From JACCTH01 sp035281645 (GTDB lineage: Bacteria; Actinomycetota; Acidimicrobiia; Spongiisociales; ZC4RG35): a DNA stretch of 64,000 nt. A program made the position numbers and the translations under genes. The stretch lies in the NCBI GenBank assembly GCA_035281645.1, contig DATEDN010000092.1:58342-122341 (forward strand), written 5' to 3'. Of the stretch, positions 1 to 8,842 are shown in pieces. A model generated the notes under the pieces. That model saw only the letters and a list, made by a program, of their open reading frames with translations, was not told the origin of the DNA and searched no databases. Numbering within the stretch: the first letter of the stretch is position 1; each line of letters opens with the position of its first letter.

Positions 1-347
1 CCCGCTGGATTTCCCGCTGGTACTGCGATCCGAAGCGCATTGATGGCAAAGGTGGTGCTCCGAACGCTGGCGCCGGCATCGATCACCTGAGCCATGTTTG
101 AAGGGTTGGCGGAGGCGAAGACGTCCACGGGAGCACCCTCGAGAATCTGTTCCCGCAGCGAAGAGCTGCTGCCGAAATTGAGAAGGACATCGACGCCTGG
201 ATTGGATGCCTCGAACGCCGCCTCGCTTTCTCCGAAGGCATCGATCAGCGAGGCGGCAGCCGAAACCAGGACCTCGTCTGACGCCGATTGGGAACCGCCA
301 CAGGCGACGACCACCACCAAGAGACCCGTCGCCGCCAGCCACTTCAC
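1..347 (-). CDS. modA: Molybdate ABC transporter substrate-binding protein ModA, C-terminus cut by window edge
   Basis: This is the 5' part of a periplasmic/lipoprotein binding protein for molybdate or tungstate; the rest lies beyond base 1. I translated it by hand from a GTG at 347. It gives a short N-terminus, a hydrophobic stretch and a lipobox ending VVACGG, so it is probably a lipid-anchored precursor. The mature part begins with the ModA hallmark SAAASLIDAF, followed by NFGSSSSLREQI and GAPVDVFASA, which form the oxyanion-binding region in this family. About 115 codons are visible out of roughly 250 expected. The start lies 7 bases after the stop of the phosphofructokinase gene, so the two are probably co-transcribed. 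ModB and ModC would be expected beyond the edge. Confidence 0.85.
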   Translation of the reverse strand, partial: MKWLAATGLLVVVVACGGSQSASDEVLVSAAASLIDAFGESEAAFEASNPGVDVLLNFGSSSSLREQILEGAPVDVFASANPSNMAQVIDAGASVRSTTFAINALRIAVPAGNPA

Positions 348-354
348 GCAGGCG

Positions 355-1503
355 TCAGTAAAGGAACATCGGCTTGCCGAGGACGTGTCGCACCTTCGGC
401 CGGTAGGCATCGGCGTCGTACAGCTCCTCGACATCCACCCGCTTGACTCCTTCGCGGGTGACCGAGATCGGTACGTGGGTGTAGGTCCCTCCCCGGAGGG
501 CGACCATACGCCCGGAGGCACCCTCGAGAGCAAGGTCGGCCGCCATCACCGCGTAATTGGTGGCAACCATGAGGTCGAGGGAATCGGGCGCACCGGATCG
601 CATCAGATAGCCAATCTGCTGATAGATGGTGTCCTGGCCCGTGTGCTCCCTCAGCAGTTCAGCCGTGAGGGCGCCGATCCCGCCTAGCTTGCGGTGCCCG
701 TAGGCATCGGCCTCGCCGGCCAGCATCATGTCTCCCTGTTCGAGGCGGGCTCCCTCGGAAATGGTCATCATCGAGTAGTTAGAGGGGTTTCGTTTCTTGT
801 CCTTCACCAACATCGGCCCGAGCTTGCCAATCTCGAAAGGCACTTCGGAAATCACTGCCCGGTCGACACCGGCGAGATAGCCCGTGATGAGAGAGGTCTC
901 GCCGCTGTAGCGACCGAACAACTCGACTACGGCGATCCGCTCGTGTGAGCCTGTCGCCGTACGTAGGCTGTGGATGAACTGGACACCCCTGGTGACCGCA
1001 GTGGAGAAACCGATGCAGTAGTCGGTCCCGTGCACGTCGTTGTCCATGGTCTTGGGAACCGCCACCACCGGGACTCCTTCGTCGTGCATCCGTAGACCGT
1101 AAGAGAGAGTGTCGTCGCCCCCGATTGGGATCAGCACATCGATTTTCTGATGTTCGAGCACCCGGAGGACGTGGGGCGTCAAGTCCTGGATGTCCTCGCC
1201 GGGAAAGCGTCCCTTGAGAAATTCCGGAACGGCCGCGGCCTTCACCTTGCCGGGGTTGGTGCGGGAAGTGTGAAGGAACGTGCCGCCGGTGCGATCGACG
1301 GTTCGAACGGTGTTGGGATCGAGCTCAACAACGTTGGGCTCAAAGGTCGAGTCGTCATCAGGATCGAGGTTGGCTAGACCGCCCCATCCCCGCTTGATCC
1401 CCACAACCTGGTGCCCCTCGTCCGCCACCCGATTCACCACGGCCTTGATGCAGGCGTTGAGTCCAGGGACGTCGCCCCCGCCGGTCAGGATTCCGATGCG
1501 CAT
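355..1503 (-). CDS. pfp: 6-phosphofructokinase, probably pyrophosphate-dependent
   Basis: Phosphorylates fructose 6-phosphate to fructose 1,6-bisphosphate in cytosolic glycolysis. The protein has 382 residues and begins MRIGILTGGGDVPGLN, the phosphoryl-donor loop of the family. The donor-specificity positions are visible: GGDDT at 128-132, with Asp where ATP enzymes have Gly (GGDGS), and PKTMDND at 150-156, with Lys where ATP enzymes have Gly (PGTIDND). Asp plus Lys is the established signature of PPi-dependent enzymes, where the reaction is reversible. The catalytic Asp pair in TMDND is present. The ATG at 1503 is 18 bases downstream of the hydrolase stop, and modA follows after 7 bases. The donor has to be inferred from motifs; the family assignment itself is secure. 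Confidence 0.93.
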   Translation of the reverse strand: MRIGILTGGGDVPGLNACIKAVVNRVADEGHQVVGIKRGWGGLANLDPDDDSTFEPNVVELDPNTVRTVDRTGGTFLHTSRTNPGKVKAAAVPEFLKGRFPGEDIQDLTPHVLRVLEHQKIDVLIPIGGDDTLSYGLRMHDEGVPVVAVPKTMDNDVHGTDYCIGFSTAVTRGVQFIHSLRTATGSHERIAVVELFGRYSGETSLITGYLAGVDRAVISEVPFEIGKLGPMLVKDKKRNPSNYSMMTISEGARLEQGDMMLAGEADAYGHRKLGGIGALTAELLREHTGQDTIYQQIGYLMRSGAPDSLDLMVATNYAVMAADLALEGASGRMVALRGGTYTHVPISVTREGVKRVDVEELYDADAYRPKVRHVLGKPMFLY

Positions 1504-1521
1504 CGTCGAATTCTGGTCGGC

Positions 1522-2337
1522 TCAGGTCCTCGAACCCGGCATCGGAATATCGAGGAAGGACTTGATCATGGGAACCAATAGCTCTGAGCGGGTGACGACC
1601 GAAACATGTGAGGCGCCGGGGATGACCGCGAGTTGGGAATTGGGAAGTCCGGTGGGAAGGTCGCCGAAAACTCCTCCGCCGAGAAGCCGAAACATCTCCA
1701 CCGCGTGCTCCAACTGGGGAAGATCGGAGTCCCCGAGAATCATCAGTGTGGGTGCCTCGATGGAGGCAAACTCCTCCGACGGCAGGTCTTTCGTGTTGCC
1801 ATCCATCTCGGCCTTCTTGGCGAAGAGCCGATTGAAGTCCTCGGGCCGGGGTGCGATCTGCAGGTACTCGTCGTGCCAGGGCGATCCGTGCATCATCTCC
1901 GGCTTCATCTCCCCCAGACCCTCCATCAAACCGGGATGGATACCGGCGGTGCTGATGGCGGCGGAGATAGTGACCAGCTTGCGGATCACTTCGGGAGCCC
2001 TGATGGCCACTTGGAGAGCGATTGCCGAACCCAGGCTGTAACCGAGGAGATCAGTCGGCTCGATTTTGAGCTCTCTGATGCCGGCGATGACGTCATCGGC
2101 CAACGCCTCAATCGAGAGAGGACGGTCTATGTCGGCCGTGTGGCCGTGAGCCTGGTATTCGAACGAGATGACGCGGCGACTCCGCGCCAGCCCCGGGAGG
2201 ATCTCCCCAAAGGAGGTGCCGGTGGCCGAGAAGGCGCCGTGGAGAAGCACCAGAGGCTGGCCGCTCCCGTGGACTTCGTAATACATCTCGAGCTCGCCCA
2301 TCGATAGGTAGCCCGTTTTGGGGGCGGTCGCGGTCAT
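1522..2337 (-). CDS. Alpha/beta hydrolase
   Basis: A 271-residue alpha/beta-fold hydrolase without a signal peptide, therefore cytosolic. The family pattern is complete: oxyanion region LVLLHGAFS, nucleophile elbow GYSLGS near residue 98, the acid in LGDSDLPQ near 200 and the catalytic His in PGASHVSV near 245. This family includes esterases, C-C hydrolases and haloperoxidase-like enzymes, and the sequence does not identify the substrate. It is the first gene of a minus-strand run with the phosphofructokinase and modA. The ATG at 2337 is preceded by GGGAGG on the coding strand. It diverges from the ABC exporter operon, with about 108 bases between them. Confidence 0.85.
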   Translation of the reverse strand: MTATAPKTGYLSMGELEMYYEVHGSGQPLVLLHGAFSATGTSFGEILPGLARSRRVISFEYQAHGHTADIDRPLSIEALADDVIAGIRELKIEPTDLLGYSLGSAIALQVAIRAPEVIRKLVTISAAISTAGIHPGLMEGLGEMKPEMMHGSPWHDEYLQIAPRPEDFNRLFAKKAEMDGNTKDLPSEEFASIEAPTLMILGDSDLPQLEHAVEMFRLLGGGVFGDLPTGLPNSQLAVIPGASHVSVVTRSELLVPMIKSFLDIPMPGSRT

Positions 2338-2413
2338 GTTTTTCCTCCCTTGGCAAGCATCCAGGTTACGAACGGCTGGTCGTCAAAAGACAGCCCGCCC
2401 GGCCGGCGTGTAT

Positions 2414-2435
2414 TATTTCAACACCTGTTGAAATA
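2414..2435. promoter_or_regulatory. Predicted TetR operator, perfect 10-bp inverted repeat
   Basis: Left arm TATTTCAACA (2414-2423) and right arm TGTTGAAATA (2426-2435) are exact reverse complements separated by CC. The site lies just before the ribosome-binding site GGAGA (2436-2440) and the ATG at 2446 of the ABC permease. A TetR regulator is the last gene of that operon, so autoregulated repression is the natural reading. The palindrome is seen; the binding is inferred. Confidence 0.75.
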
Positions 2436-2445
2436 GGAGACGACC

Positions 2446-3489
2446 ATGTGGGCGATGATCCAGAAGGAGTTTCGGCAAGTCCGCCGTGACCGCCGAACCT
2501 TGGGATTGATGATCGCGATGCCGGTGATGCTCTTGGTCGTCTTTGGCTATGCCGCCAGCTTTGACGTGGAGGAGATCACAAGCATCGCCTATGGGCCGCA
2601 GGCTGACTCTCTGGCAGCTGTCATTCCCGCCCCTTTCGATGTCATCGAGGCGGACTCGGCTGCCGACGTCGATGACGCCGTCGCCCGCTTGCGAAAAGGC
2701 GGGGTCGCGGTCGCCTTCGTGGCTGATCCCGACAACCCGCAAGCCCTGGTCGACGGTTCCCAGCTCTTCGCCGCCCGGGCGGCGGTCCAGGCCCTTTCGG
2801 TGCTCGGGGAACGTGTCCCCGGCGGTCTTGATTACGAAGTGCTCTTCAATCCCGAGCTCGACACGTCGGCCATCCTCATCCCTGGTCTCGCAGGCCTCAT
2901 CCTGCTCTTCATCGGCACGCTCCTCACGAGCCTCGGCGTCGTGCGAGAGAGGCAGGCGGGAACGCTTGAGCAACTGGCGGTGATGCCCCTCCGCCCCCGT
3001 GATGTCTTCATCGGCAAGGTTGCTCCCTACTTCCTCGTGGCTGCCTTCGACCTGGCAGTTGTGCTCGTAGTCGGGACCTTGCTCTTTGACGTCCCCTTCG
3101 ACGGGAATCCGCTGGTCCTCGCTTTGGGTGCCTTCGTATTCCTCTTCGTCACGCTCGGCTTCGGCGTTCTGGTTTCGACGGTTTCAGAAAATCAGGGCCA
3201 GGCGGTCCAACTGGCCCTGATCACGCTCCTGCCTCAGATTCTCCTCTCCGGAATCATCTTTCCGTTGAGTTCGATGGCTCCCGGAGTTCGTTGGATCGGC
3301 TATCTGCTTCCGCTCACCTACTTCAATCAGATCGCCCAGGGGGTGATGTTGCGGGACGCGACCCTCGCCGACCTGGCGCGACCCTTTGCTTTGCTCGGGG
3401 TTCTCGCGGTCGTGGTCTTTGGACTGGCAACGCTTCGCTTCCGCCGCGATCTCGGCGCCGCCGAAAGACGATCGACTCATGCCCACTAA
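2446..3489 (+). CDS. ABC-2 type transporter permease
   Basis: A 347-residue membrane subunit of an ABC exporter. The N-terminus MIQKEFRQVRRDRRTLGLM followed by a hydrophobic helix (about residues 22-40) is typical of ABC-2/YhgE-type permeases. A long extracytoplasmic segment (about 45-140) comes next, then a block of roughly five transmembrane helices from about 145 to 335. FLSGIIFPLSSM-like residues near 270 (LLSGIIFPLSSM) match the conserved ABC-2 region. It is the first gene of a three-gene operon and its end overlaps the ATPase start by 11 bases. Family members export drugs, lipids or antibiotics; the substrate here is unknown. Expression is probably controlled by the palindrome directly upstream. 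Confidence 0.88.
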   Translation: MWAMIQKEFRQVRRDRRTLGLMIAMPVMLLVVFGYAASFDVEEITSIAYGPQADSLAAVIPAPFDVIEADSAADVDDAVARLRKGGVAVAFVADPDNPQALVDGSQLFAARAAVQALSVLGERVPGGLDYEVLFNPELDTSAILIPGLAGLILLFIGTLLTSLGVVRERQAGTLEQLAVMPLRPRDVFIGKVAPYFLVAAFDLAVVLVVGTLLFDVPFDGNPLVLALGAFVFLFVTLGFGVLVSTVSENQGQAVQLALITLLPQILLSGIIFPLSSMAPGVRWIGYLLPLTYFNQIAQGVMLRDATLADLARPFALLGVLAVVVFGLATLRFRRDLGAAERRSTHAH

Positions 3490-4987
3490 ACAATTCGCAG
3501 TCAGCGATCTCAAGGTCGCGATCGGAGGGCGGCCAACTCTCGACGGAATCTCCTTTTCTCTGGAGCCGGGGAAGATCCTGGCGGTGATAGGTGGCGATGG
3601 CGCCGGAAAGACCACTCTCTGCCGCGTCCTCGTGGGACTAAGGCAGCCAATCTCCGGCGAGCTGCGCCTCCCCCATCCGGTGGGTTATCAGCCAGCCGGA
3701 TCAGGGACTTGGGGAGATCTCACTGTTACGGAGAATCTTCGTTTCGCGGCAAATGCCTACCTCATCACGGCTGGCGAATTTGCAAACCGGTTGCCGCCAC
3801 TCCTCGAAGCCACCGGGCTTGGGGAAGCGTCGGATCGCCTGGCAGGTCAGCTCTCGGGTGGCATGCGACAGAAGCTCGGTGTCGCCATGGCCCTCCTCCC
3901 CCGGCCCAATCTCCTGGTCCTCGACGAGCCCACGACCGGGGTCGACCCAGTGAGCCGGGCGGAGCTTTGGCAACTAATTAGTGCGGCGGCCTCCGAAGGC
4001 GCAGCGGTAGTGACGACGACCACTTATAACGACGAGGCCCGTCGCAGCGGAGAGGTCCTCTATTTGGAGGATGGTCGCAGCATTGAGGCGGACCTCTTCT
4101 CGTCCGTTCCTGCGATCGATGCTCGTCACCCACCGGGGCCCCCGGGGGATTTGCTCGTTGAAGCGCGGGATGTCGTCAAGTCTTTCGGTCCCGTCACCGC
4201 TGTGGACCGCATGTCCCTACAGGTCCGCTCGGGCGAGGTAGTCGGCCTCCTCGGCGGAAATGGCGCTGGCAAGACAACGCTGATCAGATGCCTGCTCGGT
4301 CTCGCTCGTCCGGATTCGGGAACGCTGTCACTACTGGGCCAGGCACCCAATCGGGAGGTGCTCCGCCATGTGGGCTACGTTCCGCAGGGCTTGGGTCTCT
4401 ATGCCGATCTGAGCGTGGCTGAGAATCTCGCCTTCCGGCGGCGCATCTACGGGGTTGAGGGAATGACTGCACCGGAGGAGAACGGGCGCAACTTGGTCGG
4501 TGACCTATCCCTTGGCGAACAACGGCGAGTGGCGTTTGCGGCCGCCCTGGCGGCATCGCCGCGGCTCCTGGTGCTCGATGAGCCCACCTCGGGCGTCGAC
4601 CCCCGGGGTCGGTCAGCGCTTTGGGCGACCATCAAGCGAGCCGTCAGGGAAGGGGCCGGTGCATTAGTGACAACCCACCACCTTGAGGAAGCCGTTCATT
4701 GCGATCGCCTGGTGATGATGGGGGGTGGAAGCGAAGTGGCGTCAGGTTCGCTTTCTGACGTGATCGGTGATCGCACCGCCACGCTCGTCGAGATTGGCGA
4801 TCAGGCCGCCGGCTATCGGGCGCTGGCGGCTGCCGGGTTGCCAACGGTGCTAACTGGGGAGGACCTGCGGGTTGCCACCGGCGAGCTCCGACAGGTATCC
4901 CAAGTCCTCTCGGGAGCAGATCTCACCGCAGTGCTGCGATCGGTCCCAGCCACACTCGAGGAAACCTTCGTCGCACTGTCGTCATGA
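3479..4987 (+). CDS. ABC exporter ATPase with two nucleotide-binding domains
   Basis: A 502-residue cytosolic energy subunit for the preceding permease. Domain 1 has Walker A GGDGAGKTT (about residue 38), signature LSGGMRQK and Walker B LLVLDEPTTGVDP. Domain 2 has Walker A GGNGAGKTT (about 260), a variant signature LSLGEQRR and Walker B LLVLDEPTSGVDP. The second signature has Leu in place of the first Gly of LSGGQ, so the two sites may not be equal. The ATG at 3479 was chosen over an upstream in-frame Met because it begins the conserved region and overlaps the permease end, as expected for translational coupling. The double ATPase resembles the CcmA/NodI class of drug and antibiotic exporters (YbhF-like). 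Confidence 0.9.
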   Translation: MPTKQFAVSDLKVAIGGRPTLDGISFSLEPGKILAVIGGDGAGKTTLCRVLVGLRQPISGELRLPHPVGYQPAGSGTWGDLTVTENLRFAANAYLITAGEFANRLPPLLEATGLGEASDRLAGQLSGGMRQKLGVAMALLPRPNLLVLDEPTTGVDPVSRAELWQLISAAASEGAAVVTTTTYNDEARRSGEVLYLEDGRSIEADLFSSVPAIDARHPPGPPGDLLVEARDVVKSFGPVTAVDRMSLQVRSGEVVGLLGGNGAGKTTLIRCLLGLARPDSGTLSLLGQAPNREVLRHVGYVPQGLGLYADLSVAENLAFRRRIYGVEGMTAPEENGRNLVGDLSLGEQRRVAFAAALAASPRLLVLDEPTSGVDPRGRSALWATIKRAVREGAGALVTTHHLEEAVHCDRLVMMGGGSEVASGSLSDVIGDRTATLVEIGDQAAGYRALAAAGLPTVLTGEDLRVATGELRQVSQVLSGADLTAVLRSVPATLEETFVALSS

Positions 4988-5583
4988 GTAGCGCGGCCAA
5001 GAAACGAGGCCCACGTTCCGAGGGATCGACAACCCGCGAGGACATTCTCGAAGCGGCTCGAACTACCTTCTCCGACGCCGGTTACGACCGCGCCACGATC
5101 AGGCGCATCGCTTCCGCGGCCCGTGTTGACCCAGCCTTGGTGATTCACTACTTCGGCAACAAGGAGAACCTGTTCGCGGCGGCGGTCAAGCTCCCGGTGG
5201 CGCCGGAGCAGGCCTTCGAGCACATCTTTGAGGGACCCCCGCAAGAGATCGGGCTCCGTCTGGCTCGGCTCTTCTTCGGGATCTGGGAGATCCCCGAGAC
5301 TCGGGAAGCTCTCATCGGTCAGCTGCGAATGGCCTTCACCACCGATCGGCCACCACCGATGCGGGATTTCCTGGCCCATGCGATCTTGAAGCGTGTGGAA
5401 AAGGAGGTCAACCTTCCCAATGCGAGGTTGCGGGCAGAACTGGCCGCCTCCCACCTGTTAGGAGTGGCGTTGATTCGCTACGTTCTCCGCCTCGAACCCC
5501 TGTCCTCGACGCCGATCAGCCGGCTGATCTCCGAACTCGCACCCAGGATCACCTCGTATCTCGCCGTTGACCACGGAAACTGA
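4984..5583 (+). CDS. TetR family transcriptional regulator
   Basis: A 199-residue one-component repressor. The N-terminal helix-turn-helix is clear: REDILEAARTTFSDAGYDRATIRRIASAARVDPALVIHYFGNKENLF at about residues 18-64 follows the TetR pattern, ending in the usual YxYFxxKExLF-like recognition-helix tail. The C-terminal ligand domain is not recognisable. The ATG overlaps the ATPase stop (ATGA), so the regulator belongs to the exporter operon. It most likely represses its own operon through the palindrome at 2414-2435 and is released by the exported compound or a relative. The region 5584-5628 after it is a short convergent gap with no clear terminator. Confidence 0.9.
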   Translation: MSSAAKKRGPRSEGSTTREDILEAARTTFSDAGYDRATIRRIASAARVDPALVIHYFGNKENLFAAAVKLPVAPEQAFEHIFEGPPQEIGLRLARLFFGIWEIPETREALIGQLRMAFTTDRPPPMRDFLAHAILKRVEKEVNLPNARLRAELAASHLLGVALIRYVLRLEPLSSTPISRLISELAPRITSYLAVDHGN

Positions 5584-5628
5584 ATGAATTTCATGCGGTT
5601 TCCCGCAGCACCAAGCCTTAGGTTTCCT

Positions 5629-7068
5629 CTAGTTGGGGATCTTGACGTATTCGAATTCGATCGGCTGGCCTAGTACGCCTTTCGAGGGACGAGCGATCCA
5701 GGAGGCGAACTCGCCGATCTCATAGCGAGGTTGCATCAACTCTTCGATAAAGGCGGCATCGTCCTCGGTTGGCAACGACTCAGGTGATCGAGCGCGATAG
5801 TCGGCCTCCTCGAGGATCTCGCCCGTCGGAGAAATGGGAAGGCCGGAGAAGTCGCCGACATGTCGGTTGAAGGCGATGTGGGGTAGTCGTAACTCGAATT
5901 CAATGCCGCTCTCGGCGATGTCGCGATTCCACCGGCGGATCCCCCCGGCACAGTCCTCGACAAAGTCGTCGCGGAGGCGGGCGTTGAGACCGTTCAGCGC
6001 CGGGACCTGTTCGGAGACAAAGCCGTTCCCGGTCATTTTCATCACCGGGTAGGTGGCGCTATGGAGCTTGTGGTCATCTTGTATCTGATCCTCGTGATAG
6101 CGGGCCTTGAGCCCGGCGGTGTAGTAGTTGGCGGCGTTGGTCGATTCCTCGGAGCCGAAGAGGTCGAGGGTCAGTGAGAAGTGCAGGTTCATCTTTCGTT
6201 GGATCATCGGCAGGTCGATCACTCCCAACCCCCGAACTGCTTCGGAGTCATAAGGATCCTCAACGCCGGCCTCTTTCATCGCCTCGGCGGTTCGGCGGAT
6301 GATGCGGCCACATCCGGTGTCGCCTACGAACATGTGATGGGCTTCCTCGGCGAGCATGAAACGACACGTTCGTGAAAGCGGGTCGAATCCGGACTGGGCC
6401 AATGACTCGAGCTGCATCTTCCCGTCGCGGTCGGTGAAGAACGTGAACATGAAGAACGAGAGCCAGTCGGGCGTTTCCTCGTTGAAGGCACCGAGAATGC
6501 GCGGCTTTTCATCAGAGCCGGATCGCCGCCGAATCAACTCTGCCGCCTCTTCGCGGCCGTCTCGACCGAAATATTTCTGGAGGAGATAGACCATCGCCCA
6601 CAGATGGCGACCCTCCTCGACGTTCACCTGGAAGAGATTGCGCAGGTCATATAGAGACGGTGCGGTCTTCCCCAGCAGCCGCTGCTGCTCGACCGATGCA
6701 GGCTCGGTGTCGCCCTGGACGACGACCAATCGCCGCAGCATCGCCCGGTATTCGCCCGGCACCTCCTGCCAGACCGGCTCCCCGTAATGATCGCCACATG
6801 GGATCACCCGCCCTTCCTCGGGTTGAGCGAGGAGAACGCCCCATCGGTAGTCGGGCATCTTCACATAGCCAAACTTGGCCCATCCACTCTTGTCGACCGA
6901 GATTGCTGTCCGCAGCCAGACGTCGGCGGTCTGAAAGCCCTCCGGTCCCATGTCCATCCACCAGTCGATGTAGCCGGGGTGCCACTCCTCGAGAGCCCGC
7001 CGAAGCTTGGGATCACCCGAGAGACCCACGTTGTTGGGGATCAGTAGGTCGTAGTCGACGGTGCTCAT
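5629..7068 (-). CDS. boxB: Benzoyl-CoA 2,3-epoxidase subunit B
   Basis: Oxygenase subunit of aerobic hybrid benzoate degradation: it converts benzoyl-CoA to 2,3-epoxybenzoyl-CoA using O2 and electrons from BoxA. The length (479 residues) matches known BoxB proteins (about 475). The diiron carboxylate pattern is visible: NVEEGRHLWAMVYLL (Glu and His in one helix) and LAEEAHHMFVG (second ExxH), with DWLSFFMFTFFTDRDGK between them, all conserved in BoxB. Two ATGs occur at 7071 and 7068; the AAGGAGGA element is better spaced for the inner one. The start overlaps the boxC stop, so the pair is translationally coupled. BoxA (reductase) and a benzoate-CoA ligase are absent from this window. Confidence 0.93.
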   Translation of the reverse strand: MSTVDYDLLIPNNVGLSGDPKLRRALEEWHPGYIDWWMDMGPEGFQTADVWLRTAISVDKSGWAKFGYVKMPDYRWGVLLAQPEEGRVIPCGDHYGEPVWQEVPGEYRAMLRRLVVVQGDTEPASVEQQRLLGKTAPSLYDLRNLFQVNVEEGRHLWAMVYLLQKYFGRDGREEAAELIRRRSGSDEKPRILGAFNEETPDWLSFFMFTFFTDRDGKMQLESLAQSGFDPLSRTCRFMLAEEAHHMFVGDTGCGRIIRRTAEAMKEAGVEDPYDSEAVRGLGVIDLPMIQRKMNLHFSLTLDLFGSEESTNAANYYTAGLKARYHEDQIQDDHKLHSATYPVMKMTGNGFVSEQVPALNGLNARLRDDFVEDCAGGIRRWNRDIAESGIEFELRLPHIAFNRHVGDFSGLPISPTGEILEEADYRARSPESLPTEDDAAFIEELMQPRYEIGEFASWIARPSKGVLGQPIEFEYVKIPN

Positions 7069-8702
7069 CATGTCCTCCTTTGATCGAGGGTCGGCCGTCT
7101 CCCACTGCCGTAGGAGCGCAGCGTCCCTTCCGGGCCAGAGGCGTTGGGCCGATAGAACACCCAGTTCTGCCAGGCCGTGAGGCGTCCGAAGATCTTGGTC
7201 TCCATGGTCTCGGGACCGGCCAGTCGCAGGTTGGCCTCCATCCCAGTCAACGCGTCGGGACTAAATGCGGAGCGCTCTTCGAGGAACAGACGGATCTCGT
7301 CATCCCAGTCGATGTCGTCGAAGGCAAAGGTGGCCAATCCCAGATCAACCGCGGTCTTGGCGTCGAGATCCTCTCCTGCCGCCTCAACCAGGGCCGAGAG
7401 ATCCTCATCGCGGCCCCAGAACCTGGTGGCCAGTCGGCTGAGCCCGTTTCCCATTGGCAGGTCACCAAGGTTCATCTCGGTCAGTCGAATACGGGGACCA
7501 TCCCCGTCTTCGCCGAGATGGATGTAGACCCGATCCGAGGCCAATGGGATCTCGGTCATGAATCCCGCAAAGCAACTGCCATCTTCGATCAGGCTGATGA
7601 TCGAGCGGGCCGTCATGTCCAGCCGCTTCATCGTGCGTCCCAGCAGGAGCACGACTTCGCGGGCCAGCCAGTGATGGCGATGCTCGAGCAAGAAGGCGTC
7701 GTATGAGGCGACGGTCTTCAGATCACCCGAGGTCCGAAAGAGCAGCGTGCCGATCTCGGGCTCGTTGAGTCGGAGGTGGAGGAGGGCGTCGTCGAGTTGG
7801 CGGCCGACGGCCAGAGGCCAGAAGGAATCCCCCACCTCAACCAGCTCTTCGGAAGAGTGAGGCGGAGGCCCTGCGGGCCCGCTGATGGTTATCGAGGCAG
7901 TTTCCGACGGTCGATCGATCGAGACCGTGAGGTTCGAATATTCGATCCGGTCACCTGTGATCGTCCGCTCGAGATCGGTGAGAGCGATCCCCCGGGCGTC
8001 TGATGGTCGATCGGTGGAGGCGGCGGCGTCGGTCACTCGAGCTTCCACCGCGGCGGCGAATCGGGAACGGGGAATTAGTTCATCGACCAAGTTCCATTCC
8101 AGGGCCCGCCGCCCCTTGATCCCCTCTTCGGTCGTACAGAGAACATCGGCCCGGTCCCGCAGCACGTGTCGCTTGTCGGTCAACCTGGTCAGACCTCCGG
8201 TGCCGGGCAGCACTCCCAACAGGGGTACCTCTGGCAAGCTGACGGAGGCGGAGCCATCATCGATGAGGAGGATCCGATCACAGGCCAGCGCCAGTTCGTA
8301 GCCTCCGCCGGCGGCCGTGCCGGCAATGGCCGCCACATAGGCTTGCTTCGATCGCTCGGTGGCCTCTTCCATAGCCACTCGGGTCTCGTTGGTGAACTTG
8401 CAAAAGTTGACTTTGAGCCCGTGGTCCGCCTGGGCCAGCATCCCGATGTTGGCGCCGGCACAGAACACTCTGTCTTTCCCCGACTCGACGAGCACCGCGC
8501 CGACCTCAGGGTGCTCGAAGCGCAGCCGTTGCACTGCGTCGGCCAGCTCGATGTCGACCGCGAGGTCATACGAGTTGAGCTTTAGCTCGTAATCGCCCAG
8601 CCCACCGTCGGGATCGACATCGAGGATCAGGTGGGCGATCGGGGGCGTGATCGACAGCTTCCAGTGCTTGTAACGATCCGGATGAGTCCGGAAATCGATC
8701 AT
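7068..8702 (-). CDS. boxC: 2,3-epoxybenzoyl-CoA dihydrolase (BoxC)
   Basis: Opens the epoxide ring of 2,3-epoxybenzoyl-CoA to 3,4-dehydroadipyl-CoA semialdehyde and formate, the step after BoxB. The protein has 544 residues with two enoyl-CoA hydratase/crotonase-type halves, as in known BoxC (about 555). The first half has DRVFCAGANIGML and IAGTAAGGGYELALACD, the crotonase oxyanion-hole motifs. The N-terminus RTHPDRYKHWKL is typical of BoxC. The ATG at 8702 was chosen because BoxC similarity starts there; the frame stays open further upstream but into the intergenic region. It is the first gene of boxC-boxB and diverges from the cinA-like gene, with about 140 bases of shared upstream region. 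Confidence 0.92.
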   Translation of the reverse strand: MIDFRTHPDRYKHWKLSITPPIAHLILDVDPDGGLGDYELKLNSYDLAVDIELADAVQRLRFEHPEVGAVLVESGKDRVFCAGANIGMLAQADHGLKVNFCKFTNETRVAMEEATERSKQAYVAAIAGTAAGGGYELALACDRILLIDDGSASVSLPEVPLLGVLPGTGGLTRLTDKRHVLRDRADVLCTTEEGIKGRRALEWNLVDELIPRSRFAAAVEARVTDAAASTDRPSDARGIALTDLERTITGDRIEYSNLTVSIDRPSETASITISGPAGPPPHSSEELVEVGDSFWPLAVGRQLDDALLHLRLNEPEIGTLLFRTSGDLKTVASYDAFLLEHRHHWLAREVVLLLGRTMKRLDMTARSIISLIEDGSCFAGFMTEIPLASDRVYIHLGEDGDGPRIRLTEMNLGDLPMGNGLSRLATRFWGRDEDLSALVEAAGEDLDAKTAVDLGLATFAFDDIDWDDEIRLFLEERSAFSPDALTGMEANLRLAGPETMETKIFGRLTAWQNWVFYRPNASGPEGTLRSYGSGRRPTLDQRRT

Positions 8703-8842
8703 CACTCTGAGGGTACCAGTGACCTCGTACCAGGCGGATAGTGATAACGCGGTCGTACGCTTCTTCCCGACGACGAGATGGCTGCCTGCCGACTTCGGTG
8801 ACCGCTGGTTTTGGCGGCCAATTCGGCGGGTAACGGGGGCGG

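Noticed and set aside
1280..2041. 253-codon plus-strand frame
   Set aside because: Antisense to the phosphofructokinase and hydrolase genes, with no domain.
6660..7706. 348-codon plus-strand frame
   Set aside because: Lies over boxB and boxC, which have clear catalytic motifs; the plus frame is Arg/Pro/Ser-rich shadow sequence.
8710..8750. GGTAC...GTACC inverted repeat in the boxC/cinA divergent gap
   Set aside because: Arms are only five bases with a ten-base spacer; too weak to call an operator.
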